Shown here piece by piece: positions 44,230-52,280 of a stretch of 64,000 nt of DNA (position 1 is the first letter of the stretch; the number at the start of each line of letters is the position of its first letter). The stretch covers positions 248,001 to 312,000 of the forward strand of contig NZ_JAINVV010000003.1 of NCBI RefSeq assembly GCF_019880585.1, in the 5' to 3' direction. The translations under genes and the position numbers were made by a program. The notes beneath the pieces were generated by a model. That model saw only the letters and a list, made by a program, of their open reading frames with translations, ran no database searches and was not told the origin of the DNA. Source of the stretch: Sphingomonas colocasiae. GTDB taxonomy: Bacteria > Pseudomonadota > Alphaproteobacteria > Sphingomonadales > Sphingomonadaceae.

Positions 44230-44628
44230 ATGCAGATCGGTCCCCTGAAGCTCAAGGCGCAGCTCTATTGCGGCGACGAGATCGCGATGGGCCCCGGCAA
44301 GGCAGATCTGCTGGAAGCGATCGAACGCGAAGGATCGATCTCACGCGCGGGACAGGCGATGGGCATGAGCTATCGCCGCACCTGGCTGCTCGTCGACGCG
44401 ATGAACCGTTGCTGGTCCGAACGGCTGGTGGAGACCATTTCCGGCGGCGCCAGCAATCGCGGCGCGCGGCTCACGCCCTGCGGCCAGGAGGTTCTGCGCC
44501 TGTATCGCGCGATCGAACATCAGCTCGAATCCGTCGCGTCGGGCGAGGCCTTCGCCGAGCTATCGGCGCTGCTGCGCGCGGCTCCGCTGGACCCGAAACA
44601 TCACAGCTCCACCCCGCAGGCGGATTGA
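44230..44628 (+). CDS. ModE-type winged-helix regulator lacking Mop domains
   Basis: The 132-residue protein matches only the N-terminal DNA-binding half of ModE: ADLLEAIEREGSISRAGQAMGMSYRRTWLLVDAMNR, then GASNRGARLTPCGQEVLRLYRAIE. The molybdate-binding Mop/TOBE pair is missing, as in some short ModE proteins. The ATG at 44230 gives the natural N-terminus MQIGPLKLKAQLYCG; the frame is open from 44161. It is convergent with the diheme peroxidase gene (28-base overlap). A ModE-like half-site lies in the nearby receptor promoter, so it likely controls that group. Confidence 0.83.
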   Translation: MQIGPLKLKAQLYCGDEIAMGPGKADLLEAIEREGSISRAGQAMGMSYRRTWLLVDAMNRCWSERLVETISGGASNRGARLTPCGQEVLRLYRAIEHQLESVASGEAFAELSALLRAAPLDPKHHSSTPQAD

Positions 44629-45611
44629 GGCAGGGACAGGCGCCGGTCGCCGGTGAAGACGCGATCGGTCAGCGTATCGAGAAACGCCTCGATCGCCCGC
44701 CGATCCCCGTCGGAGAGCCGGCGCGCGATATCGGCATGACGATCGATCGCCGCCGCGACAGTCGATGCACTGCCGTCATGGAGATAGGGGGCGGTCAGCG
44801 CGACATTGCGCAGCCCCGGCGTACGGAAACGGCCGATATCGGCGGCGCGCCCGGTGATCTCGCTCAACCCCGGATCACCTGCCGACGGGTCGTCTGCTTC
44901 CGGCTCGATCCGATGGAACCGGCCATCGCTCAGGTCCGGCCCGGCATGACAGGCGACGCAGCGCCTGGCGAACGCCCTTTCCCCCTGCTGCTGGATCTCG
45001 CTCAAGGCATCGCGCCGCCCGCTCCGCCATCGATCATAGGGCGACTGGTTGGAGATCATCGTGCGCTGGAACGCCGCCAGCGCCTTCGCCACGCCCGCCA
45101 TGTCGATGCGCCCGTCCGCTTCGGGAAAGGCGGCGCGGAACATGCGGACATAGCAGGCGTCGCGGCCCAGCCGCGCCGCGATCTCGCCTTCCTTGCCGTT
45201 CATGCCCATCTCGACCGGCGACAGGCCCGTCACCGGGATCAGCACCTGCGCCTCCAGCGTCCTTACGCGCGGATCGCCCCAGGTCAGGCTTTTCGCCCAG
45301 GCGATATTGGCGAGGCCGGGCACGTTGCGCCGCCCCGGATCGCCATGGACGCCCGGATGCGTGGCGTTGCCGTCGGCAAAGGCGCGGCGCTGCACATGGC
45401 AGGTCGCGCACGACATGCTGCCGTCGATCGAAAGATCGGCGTCGTAGAACAGTCTGCGGCCAAGCTCGACCTTCGCCGCGCTCATCCTATTATCCGCCGG
45501 CACGCGCGGCGCGGGCCGCCCCTCGGGCCATGGCCAGCCCGCCGGACCGGCAATGGCTGCGCCGAGCAGCAGCCCGGCGACCGCCAGCCACAGCCTTCGC
45601 CCGCGGCTCAT
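44601..45611 (-). CDS. Diheme cytochrome c peroxidase (MauG/CcpA-like)
   Basis: The 336-residue protein has one N-terminal hydrophobic export segment (LWLAVAGLLLGAAIAGPAG) and two heme c sites, CATCH (68-72) and CVACH (218-222). KVELGRRLFYDADLSIDGSMSCATCH, then PGLANIAWAKSLTWGDPR and TPGLRNVALTAPYLHDGSASTV complete the CCP/MauG fold. It would reduce peroxide or perform an oxidative modification in the periplasm. The start is the ATG at 45611 (MSRGRRLW); upstream residues belong to a neighbour's shadow. It begins 8 bases after the small exported protein's gene ends. Confidence 0.9.
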   Translation of the reverse strand: MSRGRRLWLAVAGLLLGAAIAGPAGWPWPEGRPAPRVPADNRMSAAKVELGRRLFYDADLSIDGSMSCATCHVQRRAFADGNATHPGVHGDPGRRNVPGLANIAWAKSLTWGDPRVRTLEAQVLIPVTGLSPVEMGMNGKEGEIAARLGRDACYVRMFRAAFPEADGRIDMAGVAKALAAFQRTMISNQSPYDRWRSGRRDALSEIQQQGERAFARRCVACHAGPDLSDGRFHRIEPEADDPSAGDPGLSEITGRAADIGRFRTPGLRNVALTAPYLHDGSASTVAAAIDRHADIARRLSDGDRRAIEAFLDTLTDRVFTGDRRLSLPQSACGVEL

Positions 45612-45619
45612 CTGTGCAA

Positions 45620-46138
45620 TCAGGGCAGGCGTGCGATCATGACCGGCAGGCTCGGCCCGCCATTGCCCGCGATCTGCAACACATAGAGCCCCGGCTCCAG
45701 CGCGAAATCGACCATCTTGCGGATGCCCGAACAGGCGGGTCCGCGACCATGGGCGACCGACACCGCCACGGTGCCCGCCCGCACCACATCGATCCAGGCC
45801 GCCGATCCGATCGCCACACGGTAGGTGCCGGCCCGATCGACAGCAAAGCCGACCAGCCCGCCATGGCTGACCGAACCGCCCGGATTTTCGGGGCGCAGCG
45901 CGTAGCGCACGCTCGGCGTCGGCTGGAGCGACAGATCGACGCCCTTGCCGATGGCAAGCATCGCCGCATCGAGCGCGGCGGGATCGACGGCAGCGGCAAG
46001 GCCGGCACGCCCGGTCCAGCCGGCGAGCTCGGCGGGCAGCGGCGCTGCATCGGCGGGGCATGAAGGCTCCGCCTTCTGCGCCATGGCCGGGCTTGCGGCG
46101 AGCACCATCGCTGTGACGATCGCCGACATGGATTTCAT
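45620..46138 (-). CDS. Small exported protein, unknown function
   Basis: A 172-residue protein with signal peptide (IVTAMVLAASPAMAQ) and a compact beta-rich mature part: LQPTPSVRYALRPENPGGSVSHGG, FAVDRAGTYRVAIGSAAWIDVVRAG and FALEPGLYVLQIAGNGGPSLPVMIARL. The second half looks like a pre-peptidase or jelly-roll type module seen in carbohydrate or metal handling proteins, but I do not recognise a named family. GGAGG precedes the ATG at 46138. It is in one operon with the diheme peroxidase and divergent from the TonB receptor, so it probably serves that uptake system. Confidence 0.75.
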   Translation of the reverse strand: MKSMSAIVTAMVLAASPAMAQKAEPSCPADAAPLPAELAGWTGRAGLAAAVDPAALDAAMLAIGKGVDLSLQPTPSVRYALRPENPGGSVSHGGLVGFAVDRAGTYRVAIGSAAWIDVVRAGTVAVSVAHGRGPACSGIRKMVDFALEPGLYVLQIAGNGGPSLPVMIARLP

Positions 46139-46171
46139 GATCTTGAGCCTCCGGATCGGAACACGATATTC

Positions 46172-46197
46172 CGCTATATACAGCGAACTATATCTCA
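46172..46197. promoter_or_regulatory. ModE-like operator half-site pair
   Basis: CGCTATATA at 46172-46180 equals the left half of the ModE box pattern. After 8 bases comes TATATCTCA (46189-46197), a degenerate right half; CATATACGG (46199-46207) is a second candidate. It lies in the 112-bp divergent region between the small exported protein and the TonB receptor. Confidence 0.5.
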
Positions 46198-46250
46198 CCA
46201 TATACGGCGCCCCGAACGTCGGCAATCGACGCCACGAAAAGGGAGTCCGC

Positions 46251-48341
46251 ATGCGCACCATCCTGTTTGTTTCGAGCTGCGCCGCAGCCCTGCTCGCATC
46301 GCCGGCCTTCGCCGAGGACGAGGCGGAGACCGCGAATGGCAGCTTCGAACTCGGCCAGATCATCGTCACCGGCCAGCGGCCCGATGGCCCGGCGATCGGC
46401 ATCCATACGCTGGGGCAAGAGGCGATCGAGACCTTCAACCGCAATTCGCTCGACGATGCGGCGAACCTGATCCCCGGCGTCACCGCCGGCAACAGCGGCG
46501 GATCGCGCAACGAACGCCTGTTGTTCGTGCGCGGCTTCGACCGGTTCCAGGTGCCGCTGTCGATCGACGGCATCCGCGTCTACCTGCCCGCCGACAACCG
46601 GCTGGATTATGGCCGGTTCCTGACCCCGGACATCGCCGAGATCCAGGTCGCCAAGGGCTATGCCTCGGTGCTCGATGGCCCCGGTGCGATGGGCGGCGCG
46701 GTCAATCTGGTGACGCGCAAGCCGACAAAGCCATTCGAGGCGGAGGCGCGCGGCGTGCTCAACCTCGGCCGCGACGGCGACTATAACGGCTATACCGTGT
46801 TCGGCCTTGTCGGCACCCGCCAGGAGCGCTGGTACGCGCAGGCCAGCTTCGCGCGCAATTTCCAGGATCATTGGGATCTGGCCGGCGGCTTCACGCCCAC
46901 CGTCAACGAGAATGGCGGCGAGCGCGATTTCAGCCGTACCGAGGATTGGCGCGTCAACGCCAAGATCGGCTTCACCCCCAATGCCACCGACGAATATGCG
47001 ATCAGCTATACCCGGCAGGAAGGCTCGAAGAACGCGCCGCTCCACCTGACCGACACCAGCAATGTCAGCCTGCGCAACTGGGCATGGCCCTATTGGAACA
47101 TCGAAAGCATCTATTTCCTGTCGACCACCGCGCTCGGCGACAAGGCGACGCTGAAGACGCGCGCCTATTACAACAAGCTGGACAACATGCTGCGTTCGTT
47201 CGACGATCGCACACAGACCACGCAGATTCTGGGGCGCGCGTTCGACAGCCCTTATGACGACAATGCCTATGGCGGATCCGCCGAACTGGCGGTGGCGCTG
47301 ACCCCGGCCGACACATTCAGCCTGGCCTTCCACTATCGCCGCGACGAGCACAATGAATCGCAGACCAGCCGCCCGGGCTTGCCCGCCAGCGTGCCCGAAC
47401 CGGAACAGACCAGCATCGAACGGACCTGGAGCATCGCGGCGGAAAATCGCTATGCGTTCAATGAGGCGTTCAGCCTGACCGTCGGCGCAAGCTATGACTG
47501 GCGCGACCTGGATGCCGCCGAGGAATATGGCGTGCCGCTGGGCCAGACCGGCGCCAGCCGCCTCTACAGCTATCCTCTGCGCAATGCCGGCGCCTGGAAC
47601 GCGCAGGGGCGGCTCGACTGGCGTGGGGACACCGGCGCGGCGGCGCATCTCAGCATCTCGTCACGCGTGCGCTTCCCCACCTTGTTCGAACGCTTCAGCA
47701 GCCAGTTCGGCACGGCCGAAGCCAATCCGGACCTGAAGCCCGAGCGCGCAACCACCATCGAGCTGGGCGGCGAGCATCGGTTCGGCGCTGTCCGCGCTTC
47801 GGCGGCGATCTTCTACAGCAAGCTCGACGACGCGCTGGTTTCGGTGCGGACCTCCGCCAATCTCAACCGCCGCGAAAATTACGGTTCGGCCGACTATTAT
47901 GGCGGCGAACTCGCGCTCGACGCAGAGCTGAGCCCGGCGCTGCAGATCGGCATCAACTACAGCTATATCCATCGCAGCTTCGATGTCGGCACGCCGCCCA
48001 CCGGCGGGCTCATCCGGCCGTTCCGCCTGACCGACGTGCCCGATCACAAGGGCTTCGCCTGGCTGTCGTGGAAACCGCTCGGCGGGCTGGAGATCGTGCC
48101 GAACCTGGAATTCGCATCGGACCGCACCACCGTCACTCCGGCATCGGCCAATGGCCTCGCGCCCGTCTATTACGATACCGGCAGCTATGTGACCGCGGGC
48201 CTTCGCATCGACTATGCGATTACCCCGCAGATCACGCTGGGCGTGGGCGGTCGCAACCTGTTCGACACCGATTATGTGCTGACCGATGGTTTTCCCGAGC
48301 CCGGCCGTACCCTGTTCGCGAGCATTCGCGCGCGATATTGA
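46251..48341 (+). CDS. TonB-dependent receptor, ModE-linked
   Basis: A 696-residue receptor. Signal peptide (SSCAAALLASPAFAED), TonB-box-like FELGQIIVTGQRP, plug (LDDAANLIPGVTAGNSGGSRNERLLFVRGFDRFQVPLSIDG, EIQVAKGYASVLDGPGAMGGAVNLVTRKP) and a barrel closing with TLFASIRARY. Its length and plug resemble siderophore- and metal-type receptors more than the large glycan type. GGGAGTCCGC before the ATG at 46251 sets the start; the frame is open from 45945 without meaning. The divergent peroxidase operon and ModE-type regulator suggest a metal or metal-chelate cargo, which is inference. Confidence 0.9.
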   Translation: MRTILFVSSCAAALLASPAFAEDEAETANGSFELGQIIVTGQRPDGPAIGIHTLGQEAIETFNRNSLDDAANLIPGVTAGNSGGSRNERLLFVRGFDRFQVPLSIDGIRVYLPADNRLDYGRFLTPDIAEIQVAKGYASVLDGPGAMGGAVNLVTRKPTKPFEAEARGVLNLGRDGDYNGYTVFGLVGTRQERWYAQASFARNFQDHWDLAGGFTPTVNENGGERDFSRTEDWRVNAKIGFTPNATDEYAISYTRQEGSKNAPLHLTDTSNVSLRNWAWPYWNIESIYFLSTTALGDKATLKTRAYYNKLDNMLRSFDDRTQTTQILGRAFDSPYDDNAYGGSAELAVALTPADTFSLAFHYRRDEHNESQTSRPGLPASVPEPEQTSIERTWSIAAENRYAFNEAFSLTVGASYDWRDLDAAEEYGVPLGQTGASRLYSYPLRNAGAWNAQGRLDWRGDTGAAAHLSISSRVRFPTLFERFSSQFGTAEANPDLKPERATTIELGGEHRFGAVRASAAIFYSKLDDALVSVRTSANLNRRENYGSADYYGGELALDAELSPALQIGINYSYIHRSFDVGTPPTGGLIRPFRLTDVPDHKGFAWLSWKPLGGLEIVPNLEFASDRTTVTPASANGLAPVYYDTGSYVTAGLRIDYAITPQITLGVGGRNLFDTDYVLTDGFPEPGRTLFASIRARY

Positions 48342-48351
48342 CCCGAACGAC

Positions 48352-48382
48352 GCGCCGGGAGAGCCCACGGACCTCCCGGCGC
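48352..48382 (+). terminator. Hairpin after the ModE-linked receptor gene
   Basis: GCGCCGGGAG (48352-48361) pairs with CTCCCGGCGC (48373-48382) around an 11-base loop, 11 bases past the receptor stop. No clear T-run follows, so termination is likely but not certain. Confidence 0.55.
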
Positions 48383-48450
48383 CCATGTTGCACCGATTTT
48401 CCTTCAAATCCCGATTTGATCGGGCCGCGAGACGCGCTATCTGTGCGCCC

Positions 48451-49932
48451 ATGCGTAATCATAGTGTCCTTCGTACCCTGAGTACCGCCATCCTGCCGGC
48501 GATCGCGCTGGCGGGTCCCGTTTTCGCGCAATCGGCGCCGACCCAGCTTGTGCCGGGCCAGCCGGGCGGGCCACCCGCTCCGCCTGCCGCGCCGGCCGCG
48601 CAACGCGTCACGCCTCCGGCGGTGACGCCCGTCGCGCCTGTCGTGCCGCTGCCGGCCCTGTCGCCGGCGCAGGCCGCCTGGCTGACCGACTGGCTCGGCG
48701 ACGGCGCGGAACATGGATTGACGGCGAGCGCCGCGAAACAGCAGGCACCGGCCGGCGAAGCGCTGGTGCGCGCCGCGCTCGATCGCGCGCGCGCGCTGCA
48801 TGTCGGTCGCGTCGATACCGGCGATTTCCTGGAGATCTGGGCGCTGCGCCCCGCCGCCTATGATCCGCTGCCCGCCTTCGCGGCCGCTGTAGCGGCCGAT
48901 CGCCTGCCGCAATGGGCGGCGGACCTCACCCCGCCCTATGCCGGCTATGAGGGGCTGAAGGCCGGCCTCTCCAATTACGAGAAGATCCGCGACGCCGGTG
49001 GCTGGCCCAAGCTCGTCGCCGCCTCCCCCCCGGCGGCGGTGCGCGAACGGCTGCTGGTCGAGGACAAGAACGTCACCGCGACCGAGAAGCTGTCCGATGC
49101 GATCCAGCGCGCGCAACGGCGTTACGGCCTCAACCCCACTGGCCAGCTCGATGCGCGGACATTGGCGGCGCTCAACGTGCCGGTCGCGGACCGGATCGCC
49201 GCGATCATGGCCAATATGGAGCGCTGGCGCTGGCTGCCGCGAGAATTGCCCGTCAATCGCGTGCAGGTGAATATCGCCGCCGCCGTGCTGACCGTGTTCG
49301 AAGGCGACGCGCCCGTCGCGTCGATGCGCGCCGTCACCGGCAGCCCGGGCAACGAGACGCCGATGCTCGTATCCAGCATCCATTCGATCGTGCTCAATCC
49401 GCCCTGGAACGTGCCGAGTTCGATCGCCAAGCGCGAACTATGGCCCAAGGGCCGCGCCACGCTGCTGCGGCAGGGCTACAAGATCGTCGGCACGCCGCAG
49501 ACGGGCGAGCGCATCGTCCAGCCGGCGGGGCCGAACAGCGCGCTGGGCCAGCTCAAATTCGATTTCGACAACCCGTTCGCGGTCTATCTGCACGACACGC
49601 CGTTGCGCACGAAATTCTCGAGCTATGATCGCCTCGCCAGCCATGGCTGCGTCCGCCTCGAAAAACCGATTCCGCTGGCCGAACTGATGATGAAGGACGA
49701 TCCGAAGTTCGGCGGCCAGATTCAGGCCACGATCGACACGGGCAAGACCCAGCGTGTCCAGCTTCCGAAGCAGGTGGCGGTCTATCTGTTGTACTGGACC
49801 GCCTTTGCCAGCGGTAACGGCGCGATGAACTTCCGCGCCGATCCCTATGGCTGGGACAAGCTGCTGGCCGGCAAGATCGAGGCATCCAGCCGCCGTGCGG
49901 CCACCATCGCCATTGCATCCAAGGGGAAATGA
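48451..49932 (+). CDS. L,D-transpeptidase (YcbB/LdtD-like)
   Basis: The 493-residue exported protein has a signal peptide (TLSTAILPAIALAGPVFAQ), a Pro/Ala linker, a peptidoglycan-binding helix region (KLSDAIQRAQRRYGLNPTGQLDARTLAALN) and a YkuD domain with SHGCVRLE, catalytic Cys400. LNPPWNVPSSIAKRELWP is typical of the YcbB branch, which makes 3-3 cross-links in the cell wall. The start is at 48451, where the signal peptide begins; the open frame extends upstream into the intergenic hairpin. The stop overlaps the next lipoprotein's ATG. Confidence 0.92.
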   Translation: MRNHSVLRTLSTAILPAIALAGPVFAQSAPTQLVPGQPGGPPAPPAAPAAQRVTPPAVTPVAPVVPLPALSPAQAAWLTDWLGDGAEHGLTASAAKQQAPAGEALVRAALDRARALHVGRVDTGDFLEIWALRPAAYDPLPAFAAAVAADRLPQWAADLTPPYAGYEGLKAGLSNYEKIRDAGGWPKLVAASPPAAVRERLLVEDKNVTATEKLSDAIQRAQRRYGLNPTGQLDARTLAALNVPVADRIAAIMANMERWRWLPRELPVNRVQVNIAAAVLTVFEGDAPVASMRAVTGSPGNETPMLVSSIHSIVLNPPWNVPSSIAKRELWPKGRATLLRQGYKIVGTPQTGERIVQPAGPNSALGQLKFDFDNPFAVYLHDTPLRTKFSSYDRLASHGCVRLEKPIPLAELMMKDDPKFGGQIQATIDTGKTQRVQLPKQVAVYLLYWTAFASGNGAMNFRADPYGWDKLLAGKIEASSRRAATIAIASKGK

Positions 49933-50237
49933 CCATGCGTATCGTTCTGCTTCTGACCGCCGCGGCGGCCACGCTTTCGCTCGCCGCCTGCGGCAGCAAG
50001 GAACCCGAAGCGCCCGCGCTCGAAAATAATGTCGTCGAAATGCCCGAAGACCTGACGCCGGTGAACGAAACCCCGCCGGCGGAGAATCTGACCAATGAAG
50101 TGACGCCGGCCGCACCGCCGCCGGCCTTCACCGATGACGAGCAGATGCGCGACGATGCCGACGCCACCGGCCTGACCGCTCGCCTGCCGCGCAGCGACAC
50201 CGAAGCACCCGTCGCCAATGAGGCCGCCGAGCGCTAG
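49929..50237 (+). CDS. Small acidic lipoprotein
   Basis: A 102-residue protein with lipobox (TAAAATLSLAAC) and a short, acidic, proline-rich mature region (EPEAPALENNVVEMPEDLTPVNETPPAENL) that looks disordered. Its ATG overlaps the L,D-transpeptidase stop, so the two are co-translated. A role in tuning or anchoring the transpeptidase is possible but only inferred from the pairing. Confidence 0.78.
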   Translation: MTMRIVLLLTAAAATLSLAACGSKEPEAPALENNVVEMPEDLTPVNETPPAENLTNEVTPAAPPPAFTDDEQMRDDADATGLTARLPRSDTEAPVANEAAER

Positions 50238-50273
50238 GATCGGAACGGTTCCCGCGAACCGGCTCTGGTGAGC

Positions 50274-50303
50274 CCCGGCCCGGCGCATCGTCGCCGGGCC
50301 GGG
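50274..50303 (+). terminator. Strong GC hairpin after the lipoprotein gene
   Basis: CCCGGCCCGGCG (50274-50285) and CGCCGGGCCGGG (50292-50303) form a perfect 12-bp stem with loop CATCGT, 37 bases after the lipoprotein stop. No T-run follows directly. Confidence 0.75.
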
Positions 50304-50340
50304 AATTGGCGAAGCGGGATTTTGATACTATATCTCCCGT

Positions 50341-51021
50341 ATGGACCGCCGCACCTTTTCAAGGCTTGCGTTGACCGGGCTGGGCATTGCCGTCCTGCCG
50401 CCATCGGTCACACGTGCCGAACCCGAAGATCTGACCGCCGCCAAAGGCACTGGCGCCGCACCGCTTTCGTCATGGGCGCCACCATCGGCGCGCACGCCGG
50501 GCGTGCCCGACAAGCCCTATGCGCGCCTGCTCGATCGCGCGCGCGCGATGCTCGACACCCATGCCGGCGCCTTCGCGCTGCGCGACCGGATCGCGATCGC
50601 CGATTTCAGCATGGCATCCCGCGCGTTGCGCTTCCACATCGTCGACCTCGTGAGCGGCCAGGCCAATTCCTATCTGGTCGCGCATGGCCGCGGATCCGAT
50701 CCCGAGCATTCGGGCTGGCTTCGCAGCTTCTCCAACGAGCCAGGATCGCTCGCGACATCAGACGGCGCCTACAAGACCGGCGAGATCTACCATGGCGTCC
50801 ATGGCGCCGCGATGCGGCTGATCGGGCTCGATTCGCGCAACAACAATGCCGAATCGCGCGCCATCGTCATTCACGGCGCCGATTATGTGGGCGAGAACCA
50901 GATCGCGACCTGGGGCAAGCTGGGCCGAAGCGAAGGCTGCTTCGCCGTCGCGCCGCATATGCTGCCGCAAGTGCTCGGCATGCTGGGGCCGGGCCGGCTG
51001 CTCTACGCCGACAAGGTTTGA
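50341..51021 (+). CDS. Murein L,D-transpeptidase, YkuD_2 type, Tat-exported
   Basis: The 226-residue protein begins MDRRTFSRLALTGLGIAVLPPSVTRA, a twin-arginine signal. The catalytic part has FSMASRALRFHIVDL, NSYLVAHGRGSDPEHSG, FSNEPGSLATSDGAYKTGEIYHG and IVIHGADYVG...GRSEGCFAV with Cys200, the YkuD_2 pattern. It is a second L,D-transpeptidase-like enzyme next to the YcbB-type gene but behind a strong hairpin, so probably its own transcript. Whether it cross-links or trims peptidoglycan cannot be told. Confidence 0.88.
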   Translation: MDRRTFSRLALTGLGIAVLPPSVTRAEPEDLTAAKGTGAAPLSSWAPPSARTPGVPDKPYARLLDRARAMLDTHAGAFALRDRIAIADFSMASRALRFHIVDLVSGQANSYLVAHGRGSDPEHSGWLRSFSNEPGSLATSDGAYKTGEIYHGVHGAAMRLIGLDSRNNNAESRAIVIHGADYVGENQIATWGKLGRSEGCFAVAPHMLPQVLGMLGPGRLLYADKV

Positions 51022-51093
51022 TCCCGAAGGAAAGACTTCTCCGGTCCGGTGGCTTGCCCTGCCGCCGCGTCGCTGGCATGGGGGCATTTCCTG

Positions 51094-51169
51094 GGGCGCT
51101 TAGCTCAGTTGGTAGAGCATCTCGTTTACACCGAGAGGGTCGGCGGTTCGAGCCCGTCAGCGCCCACCA
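51094..51169 (+). tRNA. tRNA-Val (anticodon TAC)
   Basis: A complete 76-base cloverleaf. Acceptor GGGCGCT pairs with AGCGCCC, the D-arm is GCTC...GAGC, the anticodon arm TCTCG-TTTACAC-CGAGA gives anticodon TAC, the T-arm GGCGG-TTCGAGC-CCGTC has one G-U pair, and CCA is encoded. Confidence 0.97.
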
Positions 51170-51182
51170 GGAGCTTCCCCGA

Positions 51183-52127
51183 TCATGCCAGTAATCCCGC
51201 GTCCTTCACTGCGGTGAAATAGGCGTTCATCGATCCGGCGACCGCATCGGAAAGGCCGATGAACACGCGGCGGCCGTCCATCGGATCGGCCGTGCGAACG
51301 AGCAACCCCTGTTCGGTCATGATCCGGATCCAGCGCAATGCGGTGGTCGGCGGCACCGCCGATGCGATGCACAGGCTGGAGACCGCGACCGCACCGCCCT
51401 CCAGCCGCGCGGCGGCGAGATCGAGCAGCATGTCCCAGGCGGGATCGGCGAAGAGGTCGTCGCCGAAGAAGCGTGCGCGCAGCCGGCGTGCGCGGATGAC
51501 GCGGCGGAAATCGCCCGCCGTCATCGCATCGCCCCGAGCTTCAGCCGGACCGGCGTGATAACCGCGCGCATGCTCACGCACGGTCCGGCCCGATCGAGGC
51601 TCGTCCGCTGACGCGGCGAATGCCTCCGCGATACGGCGGAGACCCTCGCTCTGGCCGCTCGCATCGCCCGGCAATCCGGTTTGCGCGGCGCGCAGGGCAA
51701 TCGCGGTCGCGAGTTCCAGCGGTGTGGGCTCGCAGAGAAGTTCGATTGCGGCATGCGTGATGGCGGCAGCCACCCGATCGATCATCGCGACCGGCAGCGT
51801 CACCATGCCATGGCAACGTCCCTGGCGTGCCGCACGATCGATTGCCGCGAGAAGCATGTCGAGCGCGCGCCCTTCGTCCGCGCCGATCGCCAATATCAGG
51901 TGCCGCGTTTCCCCGCCCGCCTCGATCCGCGCGATCGCTTCGGCATGATCGAGCGGGCCGACCGGACGGCATCCGACCGCCTGCGCCGCCGCCGTCGCCG
52001 CGGTCGTCGCCAGCATATCCTGCCCCAGGATCAGCATATCGGCCTGCGCCCGATACGCGACCGGGCCTGCGCCCCCATCGCCCAAATCATCCCCCCAGCA
52101 ACCCAAGGCACCATGCGACCGGCACAT
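51183..52127 (-). CDS. Winged-helix DNA-binding protein with receiver-like N-terminus
   Basis: The C-terminal half (RRLRARFFGDDLFADPAWDMLLDLAAARLEGGAVAVSSLCIASAVPPTTALRWIRIMTEQGLLVR...DGRRVFIGLSD) is a MarR-like winged helix. The N-terminal half (ADMLILGQDMLATTAATAAAQAVGCRPVGPLDHAEAIARIEAG) reads like a receiver fold without the usual phosphorylation Asp. The start is unsure: ATG at 52127 is listed, with another at about 52037 and a frame open to 52220. Target genes are unknown. It ends 13 bases beyond the tRNA-Val gene, on the opposite strand. Confidence 0.7.
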   Translation of the reverse strand: MCRSHGALGCWGDDLGDGGAGPVAYRAQADMLILGQDMLATTAATAAAQAVGCRPVGPLDHAEAIARIEAGGETRHLILAIGADEGRALDMLLAAIDRAARQGRCHGMVTLPVAMIDRVAAAITHAAIELLCEPTPLELATAIALRAAQTGLPGDASGQSEGLRRIAEAFAASADEPRSGRTVREHARGYHAGPAEARGDAMTAGDFRRVIRARRLRARFFGDDLFADPAWDMLLDLAAARLEGGAVAVSSLCIASAVPPTTALRWIRIMTEQGLLVRTADPMDGRRVFIGLSDAVAGSMNAYFTAVKDAGLLA

Positions 52128-52166
52128 GCTGCACCACAAATAACCATATCCCACGAAAAAGCATGC

Positions 52167-52182
52167 CCCCGCAAAGGCGGGG
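52167..52182. repeat. Short GC palindrome (CCCCGC-aaag-GCGGGG)
   Basis: A 6-bp stem with a 4-base loop upstream of the winged-helix gene, with the same core style as the 30-bp inverted repeat near 7.0 kb. It is likely a solitary extragenic palindrome. Confidence 0.6.
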
Positions 52183-52280
52183 ATTGGAGCCGGTTTCCCG
52201 AAAAAGCGATGCGACCTCAAATGGCTGTGGGAGCCGCAAGATCCATGGTTCCCGCCGCCCCTCGCTGGACGGCGGAGGAG

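Noticed and set aside
45945-46250. Upstream extension of the ModE-linked receptor frame
   Set aside because: It runs through the divergent promoter and the small exported protein gene; a good ribosome site and signal peptide place the start at 46251.
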